Source: CBDCZY01 sp965224745
Lineage (GTDB): Bacteria; Pseudomonadota; Gammaproteobacteria; Methylococcales; Methylomonadaceae
DNA: 64,000 nt
NCBI GenBank assembly: GCA_965224745.1
Contig: CBDCZY010000001.1
Location: forward strand, 558,001-622,000
Reading direction: 5' to 3'
Positions 27,215-36,188 of the stretch are shown here, piece after piece. Position 1 is the first letter of the stretch. Each line of letters starts with the position of its first letter. The translations under genes and the position numbers were made by a program. The notes below the pieces were generated by a model. That model had not been told where the DNA came from. It saw nothing but the letters and a program-made list of their open reading frames with translations, and did no database searches.

Positions 27215-27248
27215 AAAATTCATTTGTCATTAATCAGTAGAAAAATTC

Positions 27249-27728
27249 ATGTTAACAATCAACACAATAGAAGGTCATTTTGTAGCTGATCAAGCAAATA
27301 TTTGTATTGTATCGTCTCGTTTTAACAGTTTTATCGTTGAGCAGCTTGAGTCGGGAGCGATTGACGCCCTGGTTCGACATGGTACTGATCATTCCGCTAT
27401 CACCATGGTTAAAGCGCCGGGCGCATTTGAGTTGCCGATGGTTGTGCAAAGGGTGGCAGCCACCCAAAAATTTGACGGTATCATTGTGCTGGGCGCAGTG
27501 ATTCGAGGGGCTACCCCTCATTTTGAGTATGTCGCTGGTGAATGCACTAAAGGTATTGCAGCCATGGCTTTACAATTCAATATTCCAGTTAGTTTTGGTG
27601 TCTTAACGGTGGATAGCATTGAACAAGCTATAGAAAGAGCCGGTACCAAAGCAGGCAATAAAGGTGCTGAGGCCGCGCTTTCTGTAATAGAAATGGTTAG
27701 CTTGTTTCGTCAATTGGAAAAAGAATGA
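27249..27728 (+). CDS. ribH: Lumazine synthase
   Basis: 159 aa. Condenses the pyrimidine and butanone precursors to 6,7-dimethyl-8-ribityllumazine. It has RFNSFIVEQLESGAIDAL, KAPGAFELPMVVQRV (substrate loop), GAVIRGATPHFEYVAGE (catalytic His region), PVSFGVLTVDSIEQAIERAGTKAGNKGAEAA. Length matches E. coli RibE/RibH (156). It assembles as a 60-mer in many bacteria. It is followed by nusB with an ATGA overlap. Confidence 0.97.
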   Translation: MLTINTIEGHFVADQANICIVSSRFNSFIVEQLESGAIDALVRHGTDHSAITMVKAPGAFELPMVVQRVAATQKFDGIIVLGAVIRGATPHFEYVAGECTKGIAAMALQFNIPVSFGVLTVDSIEQAIERAGTKAGNKGAEAALSVIEMVSLFRQLEKE

Positions 27729-28153
27729 GTAAAGCTCGTACGTTTGCCAGGCAGAATGCTGTGCAAGCTCTTTATCAATGGCAAATAACGGGTGAAAATC
27801 TGAACGAAATTGAGAAACAGTTTTTAGTGGAAAATCGGCTGGAGAATGCCCAAAAAAGCTATTTTTCGGAATTATTTCACGGGGTGCCTAAGCATTTGGA
27901 TGTCATAGATCAAGTTCTTACCGAATTTGTTGACCGACCTGTCGAAACAGTTGACCCGGTTGAACGAGCCATTCTGAGATTGGGGACTTACGAACTCACT
28001 AATCGCTTAGATGTTCCTTATCGGGTCGTTATCAATGAAGCTATTAATTTGGCAAAATATTATGGTGCTGCAGACAGTCATCGCTATATCAATGGTATTT
28101 TAGACAAGGTTGCACAAAGTAAACGTGGTAACGAGTTTAAACCTAAACGTTAG
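27725..28153 (+). CDS. nusB: Transcription antitermination factor NusB
   Basis: 142 aa, all helical. It binds boxA RNA with ribosomal protein S10 during rRNA antitermination. It has RTFARQNAVQALYQWQITG, FVDRPVETVDPVERAILRLGTYEL, DVPYRVVINEAINLAKYYGAADSHRYINGILDKVA. It starts inside the ribH stop (ATGA). The ribH-nusB-thiL order is the standard gammaproteobacterial one. Confidence 0.97.
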   Translation: MSKARTFARQNAVQALYQWQITGENLNEIEKQFLVENRLENAQKSYFSELFHGVPKHLDVIDQVLTEFVDRPVETVDPVERAILRLGTYELTNRLDVPYRVVINEAINLAKYYGAADSHRYINGILDKVAQSKRGNEFKPKR

Positions 28154-28165
28154 CGATAGCAGATA

Positions 28166-29134
28166 GTGTCGCTAACTGAGTTTTCGCTAATTGAGCGTTT
28201 TTTTACCCGCCATCAGTTTTATCATTCTGAAATAGAGTGTGGTATTGGTGATGATTGCGCTGTTATCTCTATCCCAAGGGATTATCATCTGGTTACCACT
28301 ACAGACACCATGGTGGAAAGTGTTCATTTTTTGGTAGATGCCGATCCAGAGACCTTGGGTTATAAGCTTATGGCAGTCAATCTAAGCGACTTGGCTGGTA
28401 TGGGGGCAAAGCCTTTGGCCGTCACTTTGGCTTTAACCTTGCCTAAATTAGATGAAAAATGGCTTAGTCAATTTTCTAAGGGGTTGTTTTCATTGGCGGA
28501 TCGCTATCAGGTTGATCTCATTGGTGGTGATACCACATCGGGTCCATTAACCCTCACGTTGCAAGCTATGGGGACTTTGCCAAAAGGCAAAGCTTTAATG
28601 AGACATAAAGCTATGCCGGGCGATCTGATTTATGTAACCGGAACATTGGGTGATGGTGGTCTTGGTTTGTTGCAGGCTCAAGGTAAATGGGATACTGAAA
28701 GTGCGGTGGCTCTAGCCCGTTTTCATAAGCCCGATCCGCGGGTTGATGGTGGAATATTATTACGTCACTTTGCTACTGCATGCATTGATATTTCAGATGG
28801 TTTGACTGGAGATCTCGGTCATATACTAAGAAAAAGCTCAGTGGGTGCCTTGCTTGATTGGGATCAACTCCCATTGTCTCCAGAGGTAGAGAATTATGTC
28901 AAAGCTACAGGTGATTGGATGCTCCCATTGTCTGGGGGAGATGATTATGAGCTATGTTTTACTGTATCGCCTGATATGAAGGAGAAGATGGAGCGACAGC
29001 TTTCAACCTTGTCTTGCCCGGTAACTTGTATCGGTCATGTTGAGCCAGAGCTTGGCCTGAATGTAGTTAAAGATGACAAGATAATTCCTCTTAAGCCTCA
29101 GGGGTTTGAACATTTTCGAGCTATCTCTCAGTGA
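28166..29134 (+). CDS. thiL: Thiamine-monophosphate kinase
   Basis: 322 aa from GTG 28166. Phosphorylates thiamine monophosphate to the active pyrophosphate. AIRS-like fold: GIGDDCAVI (Mg binding), TTDTMVESVHF, DLAGMGAKPLAVTLAL, LIGGDTTSGPLTLTL, ACIDISDGLTGDLGHIL and LSGGDDYELCFTV. No thi-box riboswitch is expected, because it lies inside the operon. Its TGA stop overlaps the GTG of pgpA. Confidence 0.96.
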   Translation: MSLTEFSLIERFFTRHQFYHSEIECGIGDDCAVISIPRDYHLVTTTDTMVESVHFLVDADPETLGYKLMAVNLSDLAGMGAKPLAVTLALTLPKLDEKWLSQFSKGLFSLADRYQVDLIGGDTTSGPLTLTLQAMGTLPKGKALMRHKAMPGDLIYVTGTLGDGGLGLLQAQGKWDTESAVALARFHKPDPRVDGGILLRHFATACIDISDGLTGDLGHILRKSSVGALLDWDQLPLSPEVENYVKATGDWMLPLSGGDDYELCFTVSPDMKEKMERQLSTLSCPVTCIGHVEPELGLNVVKDDKIIPLKPQGFEHFRAISQ

Positions 29135-29625
29135 TACGAAAAAACATTCATTCAGTCCAACCAGCTACAATCTTTAAAGATCCTATTATGCTGTTAGCTT
29201 TTGGCTTCGGGGCCGGGTTAGCAAAGAAAGCGCCAGGTACTTGGGGTACCTTGGTTGCTTTGCCGCTCTATTGGTTATTGTCTCAACATAATGTTTGGGT
29301 TTACGTGAATGTAACACTGTTGATTTGTGTTTTGGGTGTTTTTATTTGTGGGAAGGCCGCTGAAAAATTAGGTGTTCATGACCACTCTGGCATCGTTTGG
29401 GATGAAATCGCCGGTTATTTAGTGACAATGGTGGGTATTCCTTTTGCATGGAAAACTGCTCTGCTAGGTTTCATGCTGTTCCGGTTGTTTGATATCCTAA
29501 AGCCATGGCCCATCAGCTGGTTGGATCGTTCCGTCCAAGGCGGCCTTGGAATCATGGTGGACGATTTGCTTGCTGGGATAGTGGCTGCTCTGTTGTTGCA
29601 CGTGTGCATAAGGTTTGTTTCTTAG
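29131..29625 (+). CDS. pgpA: Phosphatidylglycerophosphatase A
   Basis: 164 aa from GTG 29131 (GTGA overlap with thiL). Removes phosphate from phosphatidylglycerophosphate, completing phosphatidylglycerol synthesis after PgsA (also in this window at 40.4 kb). Membrane-embedded: FGAGLAKKAPGTWGTLVALPLYWLL, DHSGIVWDEIAGYLVTM (acidic site), FRLFDILKPWPISWLDR, GGLGIMVDDLLAG. The N-terminus may be shorter: a later start within the first 17 residues cannot be excluded. Confidence 0.94.
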   Translation: MIRKNIHSVQPATIFKDPIMLLAFGFGAGLAKKAPGTWGTLVALPLYWLLSQHNVWVYVNVTLLICVLGVFICGKAAEKLGVHDHSGIVWDEIAGYLVTMVGIPFAWKTALLGFMLFRLFDILKPWPISWLDRSVQGGLGIMVDDLLAGIVAALLLHVCIRFVS

Positions 29626-29676
29626 TATTTAACAAACTATTTGCTTATATTTCTTTAATTAACGTATGATTTGCAT

Positions 29677-29682
29677 TATAAT
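29677..29682 (+). promoter_or_regulatory. Consensus -10 box before the initiator tRNA
   Basis: A perfect TATAAT lies 12 bases upstream of the mature tRNA 5' end. The upstream -35 region (TTTAAT at 29654-29659) matches poorly, so strength is uncertain. Confidence 0.5.
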
Positions 29683-29694
29683 AGTTGATCCAGT

Positions 29695-29771
<77 letters not shown>

Positions 29772-29785
29772 ATGATTTTTTTAAG

Positions 29786-29807
29786 AAACCCCGGTAGGGG
29801 TTTTTTT
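29786..29807 (+). terminator. Rho-independent terminator after tRNA-fMet
   Basis: AAACCCC (29786-29792), loop GGTA, GGGGTTT (29797-29803), with the T run reaching 29807. Compact stem and T tail are a textbook intrinsic terminator. Read-through to rimP would mirror the metY-nusA organisation. Confidence 0.88.
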
Positions 29808-29867
29808 ATTTAGTAGATTTAGAAAATGGGCTTAATGCCCTTTTTTTATGTTTGAAAGTATTTTGTT

Positions 29868-30344
29868 ATGAAGCAAGCTTCAGAGTTTTTGATCAGATTG
29901 GTTGAACCTATTGTAACTGGGTTGGGTTACGAATTTGTAGGCGTTGAATATAATCCACACCCCATGAATGGCTTGCTGAGGGTTTATATTGATAGCCAAC
30001 AAGGCATTTTGTTGGAAGATTGTGCCAAAGTTAGCCATCAAGTTAGCGGTATGCTGGATGTTGAAGATCCTATTGCCGGTAATTATCGATTAGAAGTATC
30101 TTCTCCTGGTATGGATAGACCGCTATTTAACCCTGAACAATTCATTAAGTTTAAATCCAAGATGGTCAGCGTTACACTATTCCAACCCTGTTTGGGAAGA
30201 AGAAAAATTACTGGAGAGATTGCAGGCGTAGAAAGTGATTCAGTCAAGCTAATTGAAAAAGAGCAAGTGTTCGAAATAGCTTTCGCTGACATTAAGGGCG
30301 CACGTTTGATTCCTGAATATATGATTGAAAAAAGGAAAGTGTGA
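29868..30344 (+). CDS. rimP: Ribosome maturation factor RimP
   Basis: 158 aa. Assists assembly of the 30S subunit. It has VEPIVTGLGYEFVGVEYNPH, RVYIDSQQGILLEDCAKVSHQVSGMLDVEDPI, YRLEVSSPGMDRPLF, and a C-terminal SH3-like domain (KITGEIAGVESDSVKLIE). First gene of the nusA-infB operon; its TGA stop overlaps the nusA ATG (TGATG). Confidence 0.96.
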   Translation: MKQASEFLIRLVEPIVTGLGYEFVGVEYNPHPMNGLLRVYIDSQQGILLEDCAKVSHQVSGMLDVEDPIAGNYRLEVSSPGMDRPLFNPEQFIKFKSKMVSVTLFQPCLGRRKITGEIAGVESDSVKLIEKEQVFEIAFADIKGARLIPEYMIEKRKV

Positions 30345-31846
30345 TGGGAAACAAAGAAATTCTATTAGTTGTGGATGTCGTATCTAACGAGAAGGAAATC
30401 GACAAAGAAATCATATTCCAAGCCATAGAATCTGCTTTAGAAGCAGCAACGACCAAGCGTATGCGTGGACAAGTTAAAGCGCGGGTTGAGATTGACCGAG
30501 AAACGGGAGACTATTTTACCTACCGTTGTTGGGAAGTCGTCGAATCAGATCCAGAATTTGTAGGTGGTTTAGAAAGCCCAGACAATCAAATCCTGCTCGA
30601 AGAAGCCAATAAAAAGAATACCGAATTAACTGTTGGCGATGTTTACGAAGAATCTATCGAGTCAATTGAATTTGGCCGCATTGCGGCACAAACGGCGAAG
30701 CAGGTGATTGTGCAGAAAGTTAATGAGGCTGAACGGTTGAAAGTTGTAAAAGCTTTTAGCGGCAGAATTGGTGAATTGGTTACGGGTGTGGTAAAACGAA
30801 TTGAAAAAGGTAACTTTTATATTGATCTTGGCAGTAATATCGAAGCATTTATAGCGAAAGAAGAAATGATACCCCGCGAAGCAGTTCGAATGGGTGACAG
30901 GATTAGAGGCTATCTTAAAGATGTCAGATCAGAAGTTCGTGGTCCACAATTGTTTGTTAGTAGGACAGATCCCGCGTTACTGACTGCTTTGTTTAAATTG
31001 GAAGTGCCTGAAGTTGGGGAAGAGCTAATAGAAATTAAAGCAGCCGCTAGAGACCCCGGATCAAGAGCTAAAATAGCTATTGCTAGCAACGATCCTAGGC
31101 TTGATCCCGTGGGAGCTTGTGTGGGTATGAGAGGTTCGAGGGTTCAAGCAGTTTCTAATGAGCTTGCTGGCGAACGAGTTGATATCATATTATGGAGCGA
31201 TAATGATGCGCAATTTGTTATTAATTCAATGTCACCCGCTGAAATTGCCTCTATCGTGGTTGATGAAGACTCGCACAGTATGGATGTCGCTGTAGCTCCG
31301 GATAATCTATCGCAAGCAATTGGCAGGGGAGGGCAAAACGTCCGGTTAGCAACAGAGTTAACAGGTTGGGAGCTCAATGTTATCGATGCATCAGAAGCTG
31401 AAAAAAATAGTGAATCAGAGGCTGTCAAGGCAAAACAAAGCTTCATGGAGCAAATAAGTGTTGATGAAGAAATCGCAGATATATTGGTCGATGAAGGCTT
31501 TAATTCGATTGAAGAAATAGCTTATATTCCAGTCAGTGAAATGCTGCAAATCGAGGATTTTGACGAAGAAATTGTTGAAGAGCTAAGAAATAGAGCTAAA
31601 GATGCTCTTCTTATCAATGCAATCGCATCAGAAGAGAGGCTGGAAGAAGTAAAACCAGCGCAGGATCTACTTGAAATGGAAGGTATGGATGCCGACTTGG
31701 CTTACAAATTAGCGGCAAAAAATATCGTTACCATGGATGATTTGGCTGACCAGTCAATTGATGAGCTATTAGAGGTCGAGGGTATTGATGAAGAGCGAGC
31801 AGGCAAATTAATAATGAAAGCTCGAGAACCTTGGTTTGCTGAATAA
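30344..31846 (+). CDS. nusA: Transcription termination/antitermination factor NusA
   Basis: 500 aa. ATG 30344 was chosen over the adjacent GTG 30341 because both lie 6-13 bases after AAAGGAAA and MGNKEILLVVDVVSNEK is the usual start. Domains: RNA-polymerase-binding NTD (1-125), S1 (about 135-200; RIGELVTGVVKRIEKGNFYIDLG), KH1 and KH2 (200-345; DPVGACVGMRGSRVQAVSNEL, SQAIGRGGQNVRLA), and two C-terminal acidic repeats (about 360-420, 435-500). It pauses RNA polymerase and links to translation. Confidence 0.97.
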   Translation: MGNKEILLVVDVVSNEKEIDKEIIFQAIESALEAATTKRMRGQVKARVEIDRETGDYFTYRCWEVVESDPEFVGGLESPDNQILLEEANKKNTELTVGDVYEESIESIEFGRIAAQTAKQVIVQKVNEAERLKVVKAFSGRIGELVTGVVKRIEKGNFYIDLGSNIEAFIAKEEMIPREAVRMGDRIRGYLKDVRSEVRGPQLFVSRTDPALLTALFKLEVPEVGEELIEIKAAARDPGSRAKIAIASNDPRLDPVGACVGMRGSRVQAVSNELAGERVDIILWSDNDAQFVINSMSPAEIASIVVDEDSHSMDVAVAPDNLSQAIGRGGQNVRLATELTGWELNVIDASEAEKNSESEAVKAKQSFMEQISVDEEIADILVDEGFNSIEEIAYIPVSEMLQIEDFDEEIVEELRNRAKDALLINAIASEERLEEVKPAQDLLEMEGMDADLAYKLAAKNIVTMDDLADQSIDELLEVEGIDEERAGKLIMKAREPWFAE

Positions 31847-31875
31847 TAAGGTCGAACAAGTATAGGTAAGTAAAT

Positions 31876-34494
31876 ATGAGTGAAAAAACTGTCCGACAAT
31901 TAGCAGATTTGGTTGGGATACCTCTTGACCGGTTTTTAGAGCAGCTTGAGGCAGCAGGTTTAGAGGCGCATTCGGCAGATCAGGTTATCGATGAAGAAGA
32001 CAAAATGAAATTGTTGTCTCATTTACGCCATCGACATGGCAAAAACGGTGCCGACGCCGTTAGTGAACCAAAAAAAGTAATTCTTAAACGTAAAACAGTC
32101 ACGGAATTACGCCAAACTAATAATCCGGGAAGGAATGCTAAAACCATTAGTGTTGAAGTCAGGAAAAAAAGGACTTATGTCAAGCGCAGCGAAGTTGTTG
32201 AGGATGATGAACAACTCAAGGAAAAGGAAGCCGCTATTAAAGCGCTTGAGGAGCAGCGAATAGAACAGGAACTGGCTGACCAACAGCTGCAAAATCGTCG
32301 CTTGCAAAAAGAAAATGCAATTGAAGCAGAAAAAGAAAAAGAACGTAAGAAGCAGGATGAAGAACTACAAAAAACGCTGGAAGAGAAAAGTAGCATAGAT
32401 CAAAATGAGCAGAACAACCTTAATGACACAAAAGAAAAAATAAACGTATCAACCCAAGAATCAAAAACAGAAAGTAAAGAAAAAGCAGTTGACGCTTCTC
32501 CTGATAATCAACAGCAGCCTAATGGTTCTACGGTAAAAGATGTTCCTGCCGTCAAAAAAGAGATGCCTCAAGACAAGCCTAAAAAGGGAAAGCTGGTCGG
32601 CAAGAGACAAGAAGGTAACAAGGAACGACCGTTACGTGGCTTAAAGGGTAAAACCAGAAATAAGAGTAAGAGAGGCCAACCTGGAAAACCAGTGTTGACT
32701 GAGAACAAGCATGTTTTCGAAAAACCTACCGCACCTTTAATTCGTGAGGTTGCGTTGCCTGAACATATTGTAGTGTCGGATTTAGCTCAAAAAATGTCAG
32801 TCAAAGCGGCAGAAGTTATAAAGCATCTCATGAAGCTTGGAATTATGGCTACTATCAATCAAGCTCTTGACCAAGATACCGCGACCATTGTGGTTGAGGA
32901 AATGGGGCACAAAGCGATCCAGCAAGGGGTTGATGATGCTGAAAACGAGATGATGGCAACCTTTAGTGACCAAGACTTTGATGATTTGCCCCGCGCGCCC
33001 GTGGTTACCATTATGGGGCATGTTGATCATGGTAAAACATCGCTTCTTGATTACATAAGAAAATCTAAAGTTGCTGAAGGAGAAGCAGGCGGTATCACAC
33101 AACATATTGGTGCTTATAAGGTTACTACTGATCATGGTTCGGTAACTTTCTTAGATACGCCGGGGCATGCTGCTTTTACTGCAATGCGTGCTAGAGGTGC
33201 CCAAGTGACAGATTTGGTTATTGTAGTTGTTGCTGCTGATGATGGAGTCATGCCTCAAACTAAAGAGGCTGTGCAACATGCCAAGGCAGCAGGTGTTCCT
33301 ATTATCGTTGCGGTAAATAAAATCGATAAGCCTGAAGCAGATCAGAATCGAGTTATGCAGGAATTATCGAATATTGAAGTGATTTCTGAGGAATGGGGAG
33401 GCGATACTCAATTTATTAATGTTTCAGCTAAGACCGGGCAAGGGGTAGATGAGCTTATTGAAGCGCTGATTTTGCAATCTGAAATTCTTGAATTGAAAGC
33501 TCGAAAAGAGGGTGTCGGATCTGGTTTCGTTATCGAATCGAGGCTTGATAAAGGAAGAGGTTCGGTGGCCACTTTATTGGTCCAAAAGGGGACCTTAGAA
33601 AAAGGGGATATTGTTGTTTGTGGCGAACAATATGGCCGGATTAGAGCCATGTTCAATGAAAACGGGAAAGCAATCAAAGAGGCTGGTCCTTCAACCCCGG
33701 TTGAGATTTTGGGTTTATCCGGCACCCCCAATGCTGGAGAAGAGTTTTTGGCGGTTCCAAACGAAAAAGTTGCACGGGAGTTGGCGGAACACCGTGAAGA
33801 CAAAAGTCGTACCAATAGAATGGCTAATCAACAAGCAGCCAAATTGGACGAAGTATTTAGTAGAATGGAATCGGGCAAAACGAATGATCTAAATATTATC
33901 GTAAAAACTGATGTACAAGGCAGTTTGGAAGCTTTGCGAGACTCTTTAGTAAATTTATCGAATGATGAAGTCAAAGTCAAAATTGTCTATGGTGGAGTTG
34001 GAGGCATTAATGAAGGCGACGTAAACCTTGCAGCAGCATCCAATGCGATTCTTATAGGGTTCAATGTGCGTGCAAGCGTTGCTGTGAGGAAAATAATTGA
34101 AGAAAAAGGGTTGGATTTACATTATTACAGTGTCATTTATGATGTAATTGACGAGGTTAAAAAATCAATAAGTGGTTTACTAGAACCAGAAATAAAGGAA
34201 CAAATCACCGGTATTGCCGAAGTGAGAGATGTTTTTAAATCACCTAAACTTGGTGCTATCGCTGGTTGTATGGTTATTGACGGCATAGTAAAACGAAACT
34301 TGCCCATTCGCGTTCTCAGAGAGAATATAGTGATCTATGAAGGACAGTTAGAATCTTTAAGGCGTTTCAAAGATGATGCCAATGAAGTTAAATCAGGAAT
34401 GGAGTGCGGCATCGGTGTTAAGAATTACAATGATGTGAAGACTGGCGACCAAATAGAAGTGTTTGAAAAAATTGTAGTACAACGCGAACTATAA
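31876..34494 (+). CDS. infB: Translation initiation factor IF-2
   Basis: 872 aa. GTPase that places fMet-tRNA on the ribosome. Short N-terminal IF2_N domain (1-55), then a long Lys/Glu/Gln-rich helical linker (about 95-270), second IF2_N (about 295-350), and the G domain with GHVDHGKTSL (G1), GGITQHIGAY (G2), DTPGHAAF (G3), NKIDK (G4), SAKTG (G5). Domains II-IV follow; the C2 domain at the end binds fMet. Internal restart forms are known in E. coli but not visible here. Confidence 0.97.
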   Translation: MSEKTVRQLADLVGIPLDRFLEQLEAAGLEAHSADQVIDEEDKMKLLSHLRHRHGKNGADAVSEPKKVILKRKTVTELRQTNNPGRNAKTISVEVRKKRTYVKRSEVVEDDEQLKEKEAAIKALEEQRIEQELADQQLQNRRLQKENAIEAEKEKERKKQDEELQKTLEEKSSIDQNEQNNLNDTKEKINVSTQESKTESKEKAVDASPDNQQQPNGSTVKDVPAVKKEMPQDKPKKGKLVGKRQEGNKERPLRGLKGKTRNKSKRGQPGKPVLTENKHVFEKPTAPLIREVALPEHIVVSDLAQKMSVKAAEVIKHLMKLGIMATINQALDQDTATIVVEEMGHKAIQQGVDDAENEMMATFSDQDFDDLPRAPVVTIMGHVDHGKTSLLDYIRKSKVAEGEAGGITQHIGAYKVTTDHGSVTFLDTPGHAAFTAMRARGAQVTDLVIVVVAADDGVMPQTKEAVQHAKAAGVPIIVAVNKIDKPEADQNRVMQELSNIEVISEEWGGDTQFINVSAKTGQGVDELIEALILQSEILELKARKEGVGSGFVIESRLDKGRGSVATLLVQKGTLEKGDIVVCGEQYGRIRAMFNENGKAIKEAGPSTPVEILGLSGTPNAGEEFLAVPNEKVARELAEHREDKSRTNRMANQQAAKLDEVFSRMESGKTNDLNIIVKTDVQGSLEALRDSLVNLSNDEVKVKIVYGGVGGINEGDVNLAAASNAILIGFNVRASVAVRKIIEEKGLDLHYYSVIYDVIDEVKKSISGLLEPEIKEQITGIAEVRDVFKSPKLGAIAGCMVIDGIVKRNLPIRVLRENIVIYEGQLESLRRFKDDANEVKSGMECGIGVKNYNDVKTGDQIEVFEKIVVQREL

Positions 34495-34511
34495 GTTGAG
34501 CGTGATATACC

Positions 34512-34886
34512 GTGGCTAGAGAGTTCAGTAGAAGTGAAAGAATCGCCTCACAAATCCAAAAAGAGATTGCAGTCATCCTACAATTTGGCAAACTTACGCC
34601 TAATTTGGGTTTTGTTACCGTTAATGATGTTGAAGTAAGCAAAGACTGTACCGTTGCAAAGGTTTTTGTAACAGTTCTAAATGCTAACAATGAAACCAAA
34701 AAAGAGAGTGTCGCTGAATTGAATAAAGTCAGTCCACAGCTGCGTCATCAAGTAGCCAAAGCCATGCGTATTAGATCAATTCCTGAACTGCGGTTTTACT
34801 ATGATGATGCTATTGATCAAGGGATAGCAATCAATAATCTTTTGCATCAACTGAAAGATGATACACCAGAAGACAAAAGTGAATAA
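34512..34886 (+). CDS. rbfA: 30S ribosome-binding factor A
   Basis: 124 aa from GTG 34512. KH-like protein that matures the 16S rRNA 5' end and aids cold growth. It shows MAREFSRSERIASQIQKEIAVILQ, VNDVEVSKDCTVAKVFVTV, HQVAKAMRIRSIPELRFYYDDAIDQG. Located in the usual infB-rbfA-truB order, 17 bases after infB. Confidence 0.96.
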   Translation: MAREFSRSERIASQIQKEIAVILQFGKLTPNLGFVTVNDVEVSKDCTVAKVFVTVLNANNETKKESVAELNKVSPQLRHQVAKAMRIRSIPELRFYYDDAIDQGIAINNLLHQLKDDTPEDKSE

Positions 34887-34901
34887 ATCGTAGTTAGTAG
34901 T

Positions 34902-35813
34902 ATGGGAAGAAGGCAAAAAGGAATCGATATTAATGGTATTTTGTTGCTGGATAAGCGAGCAGGCGTTAGCTCAAATGCCGCCCTGCAAGAAGTCAAAAGA
35001 CTATTTAATGCACAAAAAGCAGGCCATACGGGAAGTTTAGATCCGTTGGCGACAGGGTTGTTACCAATCTGCTTTGGTGCAGCAACCAAAATATCTTCCT
35101 TTATGCTGGATTCTTCCAAACGTTACCTCACCGAGGTTAAACTAGGGGTTACGACGACGACAGGGGATTTGGAAGGCGAAATTGTAGACAGCAAGCCTGT
35201 TCCTCGCCTGGATGAACCAACCATAGAAGCTTGTTTGAAGGAGTTTAGAGGCCAGATACAACAAGTACCACCCATGTATTCAGCTTTAAAACACAATGGA
35301 CAACGGCTGTATAAGTTGGCCCGAAAAGGCCAGACGGTTGAACGTGTTCCTCGTTCCGTTAACATCATGGCATTGCAGCTCCTTAATTTTGGTGAAGATT
35401 ATTTAAGTTTGGAGGTCTATTGTTCGAAAGGAACTTACGTTCGTACATTGGTTGAGGATATTGGTCAGGCATTGGGTAGCGGGGCGACGGTCGCCGCATT
35501 AAGACGAACGCAAGTCGGCGATTTTTTGATTTCTGAAGCCACAAGCTATCAAAAATTAGTGGGCCAATTCGATGAGAATTCGAAAAATGATTTGATAAAG
35601 CCCATTGAGTCTGCTTTTCAAACCTGGCCTTTGGTTGATCTGGAAGCTTCATTTCCTGCTGTTCTTCAATCTGGACTTGGTTTTGCAGTTTCTGGGTCAA
35701 TACCAGATGGTTGGGTTAAATTGTATCGGCAGGAACATTTTTTGGGTATTGGCAAAGTTTTTTGCGGAAATGTTGTGCCAAAACGACTTTTCAATAGTGA
35801 ACATTACAAATAA
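34902..35813 (+). CDS. truB: tRNA pseudouridine-55 synthase
   Basis: 303 aa. Makes pseudouridine 55 in the T-loop of tRNAs. It has GILLLDKRAGVSSNAALQEVKRLFNAQKAGHTGSLDPLATGLLPICFGAATK, containing the catalytic Asp in the GHTGSLDPLA motif (about residue 48); TGDLEGEIV; PMYSALKHNGQRLYKLARKG; GTYVRTLVEDIG. A C-terminal PUA-like segment occupies about 250-303. 15 bases after rbfA. Confidence 0.96.
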   Translation: MGRRQKGIDINGILLLDKRAGVSSNAALQEVKRLFNAQKAGHTGSLDPLATGLLPICFGAATKISSFMLDSSKRYLTEVKLGVTTTTGDLEGEIVDSKPVPRLDEPTIEACLKEFRGQIQQVPPMYSALKHNGQRLYKLARKGQTVERVPRSVNIMALQLLNFGEDYLSLEVYCSKGTYVRTLVEDIGQALGSGATVAALRRTQVGDFLISEATSYQKLVGQFDENSKNDLIKPIESAFQTWPLVDLEASFPAVLQSGLGFAVSGSIPDGWVKLYRQEHFLGIGKVFCGNVVPKRLFNSEHYK

Positions 35814-35829
35814 ATTAAAGAGAGTTTGT

Positions 35830-35859
35830 TTGGTTGTGTTACTTTAGGTAAGTTATAAT
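35830..35859 (+). promoter_or_regulatory. Possible sigma-70 promoter for rpsO
   Basis: A consensus -10 TATAAT (35854-35859) lies 38 bases before the rpsO start, with TTGGTT (35830-35835) 18 bases upstream as a weak -35. It fits an independent rpsO-pnp promoter as in other bacteria. Confidence 0.5.
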
Positions 35860-35896
35860 GCATTGTTTTTTTAAGTCTAATGTTAGAGGTTTTATA

Positions 35897-36166
35897 ATGC
35901 CATTTACTGCTACACAAAAGAAAGCAGTTATAGATGAATATTGTTTGTCTGGAACTGATACTGGATCACCGGAAGTCCAAGTTGCACTTTTAACGGCTCA
36001 TATCAACCATTTGATGCCGCATTTTGAAAAGCATAAAAAAGATAATCACTCCAGAAGAGGTTTATTAAGGATGGTTAATCAGCGACGAAAATTGCTTGAT
36101 TATTTGAAAGGAAAAGATAATGATCGATATCGTTCGCTAATTGAGCGTTTGGGTCTCCGTAAATAA
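35897..36166 (+). CDS. rpsO: 30S ribosomal protein S15
   Basis: 89 aa, exactly the family length. ATG 35897 was chosen (TTAGAGG upstream) over an in-frame ATG at 35858, which would add 13 unrelated residues. It has GTDTGSPEVQVALLTAHINHLMPHFEKHKKDNHSRRGLLRMVNQRRKLLDYLK. S15 binds the 16S central domain and in E. coli represses its own message. It is followed by pnp after 22 bases. Confidence 0.97.
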   Translation: MPFTATQKKAVIDEYCLSGTDTGSPEVQVALLTAHINHLMPHFEKHKKDNHSRRGLLRMVNQRRKLLDYLKGKDNDRYRSLIERLGLRK

Positions 36167-36188
36167 ATCAAACAAAGGAAACTAAAGC